A stretch of 64,000 bases of DNA from a virus: IMG/VR virus record IMGVR_UViG_3300025383_000015, positions 36,325 to 100,324 of that record, one strand, 5' to 3'. The translations under genes and the position numbers were made by a program. Under the pieces are notes generated by a model. It saw only the letters and a program-made list of their open reading frames with translations. It did no database searches and had not been told where the DNA came from. Positions 24,978 to 32,490 of the stretch are shown here, piece by piece (within the stretch, counting starts at the first letter, position 1; each line of letters begins with the position of its first letter).

Positions 24978-25394
24978 CTACAAGTTTTCTAGTTCTACTC
25001 CCCAAGATCCATACCGAGCGACTCTACCAGGTAAATCAATTACGCCTTTAAAGTTTGCTCTATACGGAAGATCATCAATAAAGTTATCGATGTCTGCGTA
25101 CAACTCAGCGTAGTTAAACGGGTTAGCACCACGCCTATCTAGCCTCGCCATAAAGTTATCTAAGTGTTCTTGAGTCCAGTCATCGGTCTCATACGCCGCT
25201 AGTTCAAGCGATAAACCGTACTTGTTTCCCAAATCCCACAATTGCTTTAACGCCAAAGCGTTAAGCCTTGTTATTTTTCTTTCTTGTGTTGTCCTAAGAA
25301 GTTTCTTTGTTTCCACCAACTCACTGACAGCAACAACGTCAATAAGGACAATAACACGAGGAGGCGTTTCGTTCGAGATGTCACCATTTTTCAT
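24978..25394 (-). CDS. Hypothetical protein, possibly degenerate HAD-like
   Basis: This 138-residue protein opens RVIVLIDVVAV, recalling motif I of HAD enzymes but without a second Asp. The late GRVARYGSWGVELENL stretch resembles the tail of phage HAD-like proteins I remember. Catalytic residues cannot be assigned, so a structural or lost-activity protein is equally possible. It lies between DnaB and a SWIM protein gene. Confidence 0.35.
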   Translation of the reverse strand: MKNGDISNETPPRVIVLIDVVAVSELVETKKLLRTTQERKITRLNALALKQLWDLGNKYGLSLELAAYETDDWTQEHLDNFMARLDRRGANPFNYAELYADIDNFIDDLPYRANFKGVIDLPGRVARYGSWGVELENL

Positions 25395-25684
25395 ATAACC
25401 TCAATAGTAGAGTACTTCAAAACCAGTTCTCTAAACTTTACAGGATCTTCTATTGCATCAGCAACAGCCTCTTCACTAACCCCTTTAGGAATGCTGATGG
25501 CGTAACGTCCATTGTTGATTTTGCTTTTTACATTTACGTACTGAGTGTGCTTGCATGACCCACGCTTACCCCATACAGGGCATGTGCATCGTGTGTCTTT
25601 GGTTTCAGTATCGATCTCAACCTCAAACACACCCGCACCTTGATCAGAGATGAACATTTGGATAGTACGCCAGGTAGTCTCCAT
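25391..25684 (-). CDS. SWIM zinc-finger protein
   Basis: This 97-residue protein starts at the ATG at 25684, with AAAGGG six bases before it; an in-frame GTG at 25699 overlaps the previous gene. The centre has the SWIM signature CxCx(n)CxH (CTCPVWGKRGSCKH), a zinc motif known in recombination factors and transposases. It probably binds DNA or protein partners in the replication/recombination region. Confidence 0.7.
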   Translation of the reverse strand: METTWRTIQMFISDQGAGVFEVEIDTETKDTRCTCPVWGKRGSCKHTQYVNVKSKINNGRYAISIPKGVSEEAVADAIEDPVKFRELVLKYSTIEVI

Positions 25685-25695
25685 GCTCATCCCTT

Positions 25696-26412
25696 TCACT
25701 GTTGGCCTCGCAAATCTGAACCAATGATAGGAACCTGTACAAAGGCTTCTTGAGCAAAACTTGCCATAGCCTCAGAGTACTTGGCTTCCCAGTTCTCAAG
25801 TTTAACATTTGTAGTCACGATTGTTGGTAAAGCCTTGTCGTATCTTAGGCGAAGAATCTCATCAAAAGATGCGTCATCGTACTTAGATCCGTACTCTTTA
25901 CCTAGATCGTCAATCACAAGGATGCGAACATTTAACCAGTCAAACTTAGAACGACCATGAAATCCGTCTAGTTCATCAAGAACTTTTTGATCTGGATCAT
26001 TGCCAAAAGTAGATTTCTTTAGTGAAAGAAACTCTGGATAAGTTAGGTAATGGATAGGGCGAAAACTCATACCAAAGTCTGAGTTTTTAATCCCTAAGAT
26101 TTTGCAGACTAGTTCATCGTCATCAGGTAAGCGCCTAATAACCTCCATAGCAGCAACAACTGCATGGGTTGTCTTACCGATTCCTGGACCTCCGTCGAAC
26201 AACAGACCGACTCCGTTAGTTCCAAGGTTGCCGATGTTCTTTACGGCATGACCTTCTACAACAGAGTCGATCCAATCCTTAATCTCATCAGGAAAGTATC
26301 CAGTCTTTTGAACTATGTCAGATGGCTCTAACCCAAGAAGTCTGCGTGGGATATTCGAAGTGCGAAGTAGCCAGTGTCTCTTAAGAGAAGATAGTTGGTT
26401 GATGTCGTACAT
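25696..26412 (-). CDS. DnaC/IstB-like AAA+ ATPase (helicase loader)
   Basis: This 238-residue protein has a Walker A (LLFDGGPGIGKTTHAV) near residues 68-84 and a Walker B (ILVIDDLGKEY) near 155. The R-x-x-x-x-P-T-I-V-T-T-N motif (sensor-1 type) follows near 185. This is the pattern of DnaC and IstB helicase loaders. Next to the winged-helix initiator (26795-27787) and DnaB, it probably loads the helicase at the origin, as lambda P or DnaC do. Confidence 0.8.
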   Translation of the reverse strand: MYDINQLSSLKRHWLLRTSNIPRRLLGLEPSDIVQKTGYFPDEIKDWIDSVVEGHAVKNIGNLGTNGVGLLFDGGPGIGKTTHAVVAAMEVIRRLPDDDELVCKILGIKNSDFGMSFRPIHYLTYPEFLSLKKSTFGNDPDQKVLDELDGFHGRSKFDWLNVRILVIDDLGKEYGSKYDDASFDEILRLRYDKALPTIVTTNVKLENWEAKYSEAMASFAQEAFVQVPIIGSDLRGQQ

Positions 26413-26721
26413 CTAGGCCTTGAAGTTTAGTTCGCCGTAAAATGAAACAGGCTTTCCTTTGGCGTCTAGTTCTTCACCAGCAACCATTTTGACACTCTTA
26501 CGAGGAGTCATCTCAATCACCTTTGCTTTGATCCAACGCTTACCTGCTGATGCGTTCTTCCATGCGGTTTCAAAGGAGGCTGCTTCTGAATCAGGAATTG
26601 AGTTAAGATTTTGAAAACCCTGCAGTGGAGTAACGAGACTGACATTTGCCAACCATGCACCACCCTGTTCAGTGTTGAGTTTTAATGTTGCTGTAAATGT
26701 CTTTGTTACTTTCTTAGCCAT
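26413..26721 (-). CDS. Hypothetical protein
   Basis: This 102-residue protein is basic (MAKKVTKTFTATLKL start) and beta-rich at first, with a VEMTPRKSVKM-type Lys-rich middle. No family is recognised. It lies between the helicase loader and initiator genes, one base from the loader start. Confidence 0.55.
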   Translation of the reverse strand: MAKKVTKTFTATLKLNTEQGGAWLANVSLVTPLQGFQNLNSIPDSEAASFETAWKNASAGKRWIKAKVIEMTPRKSVKMVAGEELDAKGKPVSFYGELNFKA

Positions 26722-26798
26722 GGTGCTCCTCGTGTGATTAGGTGAATCGATAATGCTGTGGTTAGTACTACCAAAATATATCCAAAGATATCTTTCAT
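26706..26798 (-). CDS. Small single-span membrane peptide (30 aa)
   Basis: The frame begins MKDIFGYILVVLTTALSIHL and ends RGAPWLRK. It has one hydrophobic segment of about 15-18 residues flanked by charge, as in small phage membrane peptides. Its ATG forms an ATGA overlap with the initiator stop at 26795 and its end overlaps the next start by 16 bases, which supports translation. A role is unknown. It is too short for routine gene calling. Confidence 0.45.
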   Translation of the reverse strand: MKDIFGYILVVLTTALSIHLITRGAPWLRK

Positions 26799-27787
26799 GT
26801 GTTTGCCCCTCTTAAACGCTTTTCATGACGTTCATACTGTGCACGACCTGCCATTGTGTTTTGGAATACACGACCGTCGCTTGCAGTGAGGACACTAGCA
26901 GACGGTTTCTTACTTTCGTCAAACTCGTTGCTGGAGATGCGTGGTAGACCAAGGTTCTGCCGTGCTTGGTTCATTTTAGTGCGGAACGATGCAAGGAAGC
27001 GCTTGTATAAAAACGGCGCTTCATCTCCAACATCTCTAAAGTTCTGCTCATCCGCCATGAACAGGCGCAAGAGTTCTAACTCTAGGAGTGGGGTGGTTTG
27101 ATACTGACTTCTGAATTTGGCAAGTGCTCCTGAGAGTTGTTTGACGTTAACGGTTCCTGGTAGGAGCGGGAACTTGCGGCCAACTCTGTAAGAGAACTCA
27201 GCAGCAACGTCCATCGCAGTCCACTCATGCTCTGGTCGCTTTCCACGGGTTCGTGGATCTGTTTTTCTGATCTTAGGCTGTGGCGTATCTCGACTTTCAA
27301 CGAGGCCAAAACCTGCGAGATCTTCACCGTCGTCATAGCCTTTCATAGGAATTAAGATTTCCCTTCGAATCGTAGATTCAAAATCTTTTAATTTATTACT
27401 ACTTGTAGTACTGCTATCTTGTATATCTACAGTATTACTATCTGTCACCATATCAGGTGAGAATGGGTAATCTACCGTCAGTTGGGAAACTTCAGATGGG
27501 TAGTTTACCGTCACCTTAGATGGGTAATCTGACGTTAGTTGGTAAATGTTTTTTCCCTTGTAGCCATTTGCCCGCTTGGTGTTGGTGACTGTGAAGAACC
27601 CCTTGGCTTCTAGGGCCTTAAGGGCATCTCTGACGGTTCGGTCAGATGCTTTGCCAGTCTGACTACCCAACTCGGCTACAGAGGCCTGTAAACGGCCGTC
27701 AGAGCCCGAATTTAAGCACATATAGGCAAGCAGTCTGAACTGATAATCGGTGATATCAGCAGAAAAGGCGCCCTCAGGGATGTTCAC
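26795..27787 (-). CDS. Winged-helix replication initiator (lambda O-like role)
   Basis: This 330-residue protein begins with a helix-turn-helix/winged region (residues ~10-75: QFRLLAYMC, SVAELGSQTGKASDRTVRDALKALEAKGFF). A repetitive low-complexity stretch follows at residues 82-108 (SDYPSKVTVNYPSEVSQLTV, V-T-V-D/N-Y-P-S units), encoded by the iteron-like DNA repeats. The C-terminal ~150 residues are helical and basic. With a DnaC/IstB-like loader and DnaB nearby, it probably opens the origin. The start is GTG, with a GAGGAG site overlapping the upstream stop. Confidence 0.65.
   Translation of the reverse strand: MNIPEGAFSADITDYQFRLLAYMCLNSGSDGRLQASVAELGSQTGKASDRTVRDALKALEAKGFFTVTNTKRANGYKGKNIYQLTSDYPSKVTVNYPSEVSQLTVDYPFSPDMVTDSNTVDIQDSSTTSSNKLKDFESTIRREILIPMKGYDDGEDLAGFGLVESRDTPQPKIRKTDPRTRGKRPEHEWTAMDVAAEFSYRVGRKFPLLPGTVNVKQLSGALAKFRSQYQTTPLLELELLRLFMADEQNFRDVGDEAPFLYKRFLASFRTKMNQARQNLGLPRISSNEFDESKKPSASVLTASDGRVFQNTMAGRAQYERHEKRLRGANT
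27360..27545. repeat. Iteron-like direct repeats plus AT-rich stretch (candidate origin)
   Basis: Inside the initiator gene, three direct copies of ATGGGTAATCTACCGTCAG-like sequence start at 27463, 27496 and 27520. The middle copy is the most diverged. On their left is an A/T-rich stretch (27360-27450) containing the palindrome TACTACTTGTAGTA. Iterons beside an AT-rich region inside the initiator gene is how lambda builds its origin. The repeats also code for YPS-type peptide repeats, so coding constraint alone is not excluded. Confidence 0.55.
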
Positions 27788-27796
27788 GGGCGAAAC

Positions 27797-28378
27797 CTAC
27801 TCCTCAAAAGGGTCGATGTCATCGCGACCCTCCACCTCGTTAAGATGGGCGTTGACCTCCTCAGAGATCAATCGGACAACCTTGTTGGCTATGTAGCCAG
27901 CCATCAGTTCGACCAATCCCATGAAAGTATCTTCGATTGCATCGAGGATCTCATCTTCTTCAAGGTCGCCGCCATGGTCTATCTCGATTACGTCCAGACC
28001 ATCCATGATGTTCCACGTCTCTACGCCGTAGTCCTCGACCGAGTGCAGGGCTGTGTGAGCCTCAGGACTGTCGTCCCAAGCAATTGCTAGGACGTCATCG
28101 GGAATGTTGATCATCTTGATCACTTCCTTGATTGGGTTTCCTACCTTGGTAAAGTTCTTTGAACCTTTAAGGATTGAATCTGTAAAGTCGCTGGACTCTG
28201 AGAAGTAGGCGTGAAAATCTAGGCCGTGTTTCTTGATGACGTTCCAAACGCTTTCGACAAAGACACGATTGCTTGTTACAGGAAAAAGTATAAACGGATC
28301 CTCATACATGGATACCAGTTCATCTAACCCTGTAGACACATCAATGTCCTTAAAGCACACTACAGAAATACGTTTCAT
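27797..28378 (-). CDS. Hypothetical protein
   Basis: This 193-residue protein starts MKRISVVCF at 28378 in an ATGA overlap; a longer frame to 28492 lies within the upstream gene. It alternates strands and helices, with an acidic Asp/Glu-rich region (EIDHGGDLEEDEILDAIEDTF) and an acidic C-terminus (EGRDDIDPFEE). The layout recalls a Rossmann-like nucleotide-binding protein, but no motif is definitive. It lies directly upstream of the initiator gene. Confidence 0.5.
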   Translation of the reverse strand: MKRISVVCFKDIDVSTGLDELVSMYEDPFILFPVTSNRVFVESVWNVIKKHGLDFHAYFSESSDFTDSILKGSKNFTKVGNPIKEVIKMINIPDDVLAIAWDDSPEAHTALHSVEDYGVETWNIMDGLDVIEIDHGGDLEEDEILDAIEDTFMGLVELMAGYIANKVVRLISEEVNAHLNEVEGRDDIDPFEE

Positions 28379-28650
28379 AGACGAGGCAACTTTCTGCGTG
28401 CATCCACAATGACTGGCGTATTTAGCCACTTGAGGATTACAGCAGAAACGAATGTGGCCGCTGGAACAGCGACATATGACTCTTTGTTCCAATACCCAAA
28501 AAGGTAAAGACCAAGAGTGCTTAGAGGAAGTGTTAGAAACTTATGACCAAAGTTACTGCCCCAGTAATCAAATGTTAAAAGCCCAAAGAACTCAACAGCG
28601 TAAGAGACCGCTAGTCCTGTAATTCCGACTGCTATAAGAAGGTTAACCAT
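28375..28650 (-). CDS. Small membrane protein
   Basis: This 91-residue protein has two to three hydrophobic spans: residues 3-25, 40-53 and 58-75. It ends in a basic tail (DARRKLPRL), suggesting a cytoplasmic C-terminus. It could be a holin or another host membrane modifier; sequence alone does not decide. It lies between the replication region and the gpI-like tail gene, the junction of two modules. Confidence 0.55.
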   Translation of the reverse strand: MVNLLIAVGITGLAVSYAVEFFGLLTFDYWGSNFGHKFLTLPLSTLGLYLFGYWNKESYVAVPAATFVSAVILKWLNTPVIVDARRKLPRL

Positions 28651-28659
28651 GGCCGCATA

Positions 28660-30882
28660 CTACACGGTCAGGTTGTTGTACTCCACTGCTGCGTAGGTAC
28701 GGACACGCCAGAAAACATTTTCTGGTAGCCAGTCACTAATGGTTTGGGCCAAAGCCAATACCTTAAGGTCTTTGTTTACGTACAAATAGGACGGGGAGTT
28801 GTGCTCTGTACCTGACCACACGCATCCAAAAGACGAAGGGATAGAGCCGTCGATGTAGTCTGTAGGGGAAAAGTTTGGAGACTGTGTTGGGTTGAATCTA
28901 AAGGTGTTCTCGAACTGAACACAATCAATATAGAAAGTTCCAGCACCTCCTGAAAACACTACTTCGTAAGTGTCTGTAAGTGCATCTGACGCGTCTGTTA
29001 GATCGGTTGCGTAAACACGAGTCCAGTTTGCAAACGTTCCTTGTGGGTATGGGTCGTTGTCAATGACATTACCACTTGAATCTCTTCCAATGAACGTCAT
29101 TGTAATATCTGAAGAGGATTTTACATAAGCAGATCCTGTGTAATACTTTCCAGGAAGTATGTTTGCTTTGTTGGATGTGAGCGTCCAATCACCAGTTGCA
29201 ATTATTTTTGCACTCTTACTACCTGAGTAAACTTCTGCAGGTACATCGGATACAGTTGAGATCGATGCTGAACCAGATAAAGTCCAATTATCTGTTGCGT
29301 TATTTTCAAATGATGGGTTATAAATAAGATTAGATTTATTTGGGTTTAAAAGAACGTCAACAGCACGAGCCTCATCATACGATGCGGTTGCCCCTGCTTG
29401 TAGTGAGATGCAGTCGATGTAATACGTTCCAGCGGCTGACCATGAGAAAGTGATTCCTGCATATGTAGCATCAGAGTTGTTAGCAGAAGGAACAGCAACA
29501 CCTGACTCAGTATCGGTAGATGTTCCTGTGTAAGAGTTGGTTATTGTAAATGTGGTGGATGTAACGGATGTTATAGCGACGTTAGTTACATTAAACCCTG
29601 AAGTCGTAAAACCAGTAACTGTAACGTGTTGACCCACTGTCAATGTGTGTGCTGCGGGTGTTGTGTACACGATTGATCCAGATGATCCAACCGCACTAGA
29701 TACAACTGTGCTGTAATGAGAGTATGCGGTGGCGGTGTATGTGATATGACCCCAAGTACCTGTGGCGTTTGTACCTGATGCAGGAGTTAAATCAGAACCA
29801 ATCTGAAAACCATTTCGATCATAAAACTTTAACGCAGGTTTTATTGATCCAGCACTTGATGGTGAAATGATTTGAGCAGACAAGGTGTACTGAGTTCCAG
29901 GAACAATGGGAACACCTTTTAAGATTGGGGAATCAGCACCCAAGGTCATAGAGCCAGCACCTGATGCAACGATTTTGCATGAGTAATCTAAGTCTATGTA
30001 ATTGGAAGTCAGTTGAGGTACAGGAGCCTCATCAGTACTAGAACTGATAGTGGCATTGGTAGCAATCCAATTGCCAGTTCCGTTGTAAAACGTAGAATCT
30101 TGAACACTAAGAAGTAAGTTACTTGAGACGGTAATTGTTGGAGAGTAGTTAGTTAAAGACTCTACATAAGTAGAAAGGCCGTTTAACGTGCCTTTGTTAG
30201 CGTACATGTAAAACGCTTCACGAACTAACTGCTTTTGGCTTTTGATAGACATTCCAGGCTCTGGTGTGAGTCCAAAGTTTTGCGTTTCCAAAGGAAGCAA
30301 AGTTACTGGGGTGCTTAAGCGAGTATGGTCTGGCAAAAGCAGGTCTAAGAAAGTCAAAGATTCATCTAATGTAAAGCCAATACCATCAACAAACGAATAC
30401 AGGTTTGAAGAAGTGTCTGGTTCCCCTAGAGGAGTTTGTTCTTTGCTTGTGAAAACTCGAGGCAGATAGTTAATTAAAGATTTAGTACTTCCATGCATAG
30501 AAGGCACAACGTCAAATACGGCACCAGCAGGAACCCATACATTGTCTGACGTAAATAAAAACATTGCATAGTAGATAGGTTTTCCAGGAACTATTGGTAT
30601 GCCTGCGGTGTCTTCGATTCCTCCACCGTCGTTAAACGTAGTTTTTGTAACTGATGAAGAAAGTTGTTGCCAAACTATTACACCATCTTCTGCAGTTTCA
30701 GGAAGACTGTTTTGATTTCGGACAAGGCGAATAGCAGAATAGGTTCCTGAAGGAGGTTGCCAGTTTACAAACACCTCTGTTGGATACACCACAGTAAGTG
30801 ACATGGGTGATACGGAGTTAGGTACTTGGGTTGTTTGACCATAAATACTTTCTCCATATACTGCTACATCATAATTAGCCAC
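28660..30882 (-). CDS. gpI-like baseplate protein with carbohydrate-binding-type domains
   Basis: In this 740-residue protein, residues ~140-260 match the P2 gpI type: L-P-R-V-F, FLDLLLPDHTRL, a R-E-A-F-Y-M-Y-A-N-K-G-T-L-N-G-L segment. Two beta-rich domains follow at ~270-500 and ~510-690 (NPSFENNATDNW, SGSKSAKI, GTFYIDCVQFENTF). These have the look of CBM4/9-type jelly rolls that bind cell-surface sugars. The last ~40 residues return to a helical tail. It likely links baseplate to fibres. The start is GTG behind AAGGA. Confidence 0.65.
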   Translation of the reverse strand: MANYDVAVYGESIYGQTTQVPNSVSPMSLTVVYPTEVFVNWQPPSGTYSAIRLVRNQNSLPETAEDGVIVWQQLSSSVTKTTFNDGGGIEDTAGIPIVPGKPIYYAMFLFTSDNVWVPAGAVFDVVPSMHGSTKSLINYLPRVFTSKEQTPLGEPDTSSNLYSFVDGIGFTLDESLTFLDLLLPDHTRLSTPVTLLPLETQNFGLTPEPGMSIKSQKQLVREAFYMYANKGTLNGLSTYVESLTNYSPTITVSSNLLLSVQDSTFYNGTGNWIATNATISSSTDEAPVPQLTSNYIDLDYSCKIVASGAGSMTLGADSPILKGVPIVPGTQYTLSAQIISPSSAGSIKPALKFYDRNGFQIGSDLTPASGTNATGTWGHITYTATAYSHYSTVVSSAVGSSGSIVYTTPAAHTLTVGQHVTVTGFTTSGFNVTNVAITSVTSTTFTITNSYTGTSTDTESGVAVPSANNSDATYAGITFSWSAAGTYYIDCISLQAGATASYDEARAVDVLLNPNKSNLIYNPSFENNATDNWTLSGSASISTVSDVPAEVYSGSKSAKIIATGDWTLTSNKANILPGKYYTGSAYVKSSSDITMTFIGRDSSGNVIDNDPYPQGTFANWTRVYATDLTDASDALTDTYEVVFSGGAGTFYIDCVQFENTFRFNPTQSPNFSPTDYIDGSIPSSFGCVWSGTEHNSPSYLYVNKDLKVLALAQTISDWLPENVFWRVRTYAAVEYNNLTV

Positions 30883-30892
30883 TACTTAGTCC

Positions 30893-31339
30893 TTATGCTC
30901 CGATGAGTAGAAGTGGGTTAATGCTTGCCTCTGGAGTTGCCCAGGAAGCAGAAGTTCCATCTGTGGTTAGGTAGTTGCCAGCCTGACCCGATTGACTTGG
31001 AAGAGCATTGATAGTTGACCATGTATAGTCATAATCTGTTCCTGAAGATTTGGTAAGAACTTGACCAGTTGTTCCACCTGTTGGAGCACCTGCAAGCAAC
31101 GCTTCATTAATTCCGTACTCAATATTGGCAAGACGAGCCTTGAGAGTAGGCCAGTTAGTTGTGGTTTTATCAAAGACACCAATCCAACCAGATCCCGTTG
31201 CAATGTTGGTTCCAAGGTTAGACTCAACGGCGCTTACTTCATTTTGTAGGTCATTAACGTCTGCAGCCTGAACTGTAGTGATGAAGTTCAGTTTAGTGCT
31301 GAAATCGTTCTTAACGTTACTTGGGTAATACGCAGTCAT
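30893..31339 (-). CDS. Short fibre-type structural protein
   Basis: This 148-residue protein has an N-terminal coiled-coil-like stretch (DVNDLQNEVSAVESNL). A Gly/Thr/Ser-rich beta part follows (GTTGQVLTKSSGTDYDYTW, GNYLTTDGTSASW), as in trimeric tail fibre stalks. It lies between the gpI-like gene and the collagen-tailed spike, so it is probably a baseplate-attached fibre or spike component. Confidence 0.5.
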   Translation of the reverse strand: MTAYYPSNVKNDFSTKLNFITTVQAADVNDLQNEVSAVESNLGTNIATGSGWIGVFDKTTTNWPTLKARLANIEYGINEALLAGAPTGGTTGQVLTKSSGTDYDYTWSTINALPSQSGQAGNYLTTDGTSASWATPEASINPLLLIGA

Positions 31340-31413
31340 GAGTCTGCCTTTCTTGCTCTAGAATTCTATTTTCTCGTTTTTGTTCTTGGTTTACTGCATG
31401 AACCGTGTTCGTA

Positions 31414-32490
31414 TTATGCGCCCATAACTAAAAATAACCCTGAAAAAAGGTCACCAATATCCACAGATGCTGTTCCAACAGATCCTTGTACACCTTGTGT
31501 TCCAATTCCTGTAGCGCCTTGTAAGCCTTGAACTCCTTGTACTCCTTGAGTTCCTTGAATTGCAGACCCTTGTACTCCCTGAGTTCCTTGGGGGCCAGTT
31601 GTTCCATCTGTTCCCTGTGTACCTGTAGAACCAGCAGTTCCCTGTACACCCTGTGTACCTGTTCCGATTACACCTTGAGTACCTTGGACACCCTGTAATC
31701 CTTGTGTTCCTTGGTAACCTTGCAATCCTGTTGCGCCTAATGTTCCTTGGGTACCTTGTGCACCTACCGAACCCGTTGCACCAACAGCACCCTGTACGCC
31801 TTGCGTACCTGAGTAACCTTGTAATCCGTAAGGTCCTTGAGTTCCAATTGCTCCCTGCAAACCTTGTACACCTTGAACACCCTGTGTTCCAGATCCCATA
31901 GATCCCTGAGTTCCCAAAGAACCCTGTACACCTTGGGTTCCTTGAGTACCAGACCCAGTAGACCCCTGTATACCTTGGCTACCCGATGAGCCTTGCGCTC
32001 CTGAACTTCCTTGTGTTCCTTGAATGCCGTGACCAGCAATAATTCCTTGAACAGTGTTTTGTAACGAGTATAAAGTTGTTTGTAATGAGTATTCTTTTTG
32101 CGCCAAAGCAATCAAGGTTGCTGTTATGTCAACCTCTTGAGTTCCGTCATTTTTTGTTACTAAAACTATTTCGTGATTTATGTTGTTTAAACTGGTTGCA
32201 TTAGATAGTGCTTTTAAATATAATTTTTTATTACTTCCTTGGTTTTGTCCAAAGGTACCTAACCAAATAGGATACTCAGGATCTCCGCCAATGTAAGCAA
32301 CCCACACACCCTGACCAATAACAGGAACATCAGGTGAGGTACTTGCAGGATCAATAGGCCAAGCCCAGTCAGTTACCTCTGACCCTGTAGTTTGTGGGAT
32401 AGACAGACGTAATCTACGTTGATGTTGTGGATCGTTGTTGTCCTGAACAACACCTCTATAGATTCCGTAATGTCTTTTAATATCATCCAC
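31414..32490 (-). CDS. Baseplate spike (gp5/gpV-like OB domain) with collagen-like C-terminal stalk
   Basis: In this 358-residue protein, residues 1-95 match the OB-fold domain of phage spike proteins (GIYRGVVQDNNDPQHQRRLRLSIP, then VWVAYIGGDPEYPIWLGTFG). Residues ~100-150 form a coiled helix. From ~155 on it is a collagen-like Gly-X-Gln/Ser run ending ...GLFLVMGA. Spikes normally end in a beta-helix, so a collagen-like stalk is unusual. The start is GTG, overlapping the gpJ-like stop by one base. Confidence 0.65.
   Translation of the reverse strand: MDDIKRHYGIYRGVVQDNNDPQHQRRLRLSIPQTTGSEVTDWAWPIDPASTSPDVPVIGQGVWVAYIGGDPEYPIWLGTFGQNQGSNKKLYLKALSNATSLNNINHEIVLVTKNDGTQEVDITATLIALAQKEYSLQTTLYSLQNTVQGIIAGHGIQGTQGSSGAQGSSGSQGIQGSTGSGTQGTQGVQGSLGTQGSMGSGTQGVQGVQGLQGAIGTQGPYGLQGYSGTQGVQGAVGATGSVGAQGTQGTLGATGLQGYQGTQGLQGVQGTQGVIGTGTQGVQGTAGSTGTQGTDGTTGPQGTQGVQGSAIQGTQGVQGVQGLQGATGIGTQGVQGSVGTASVDIGDLFSGLFLVMGA

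Noticed and set aside
28379-28492. Longer start for the gene at 27797 with a Cys-rich lead
   Set aside because: The lead is inside the membrane protein gene in another frame. MKRISVV at 28378 forms an ATGA junction.
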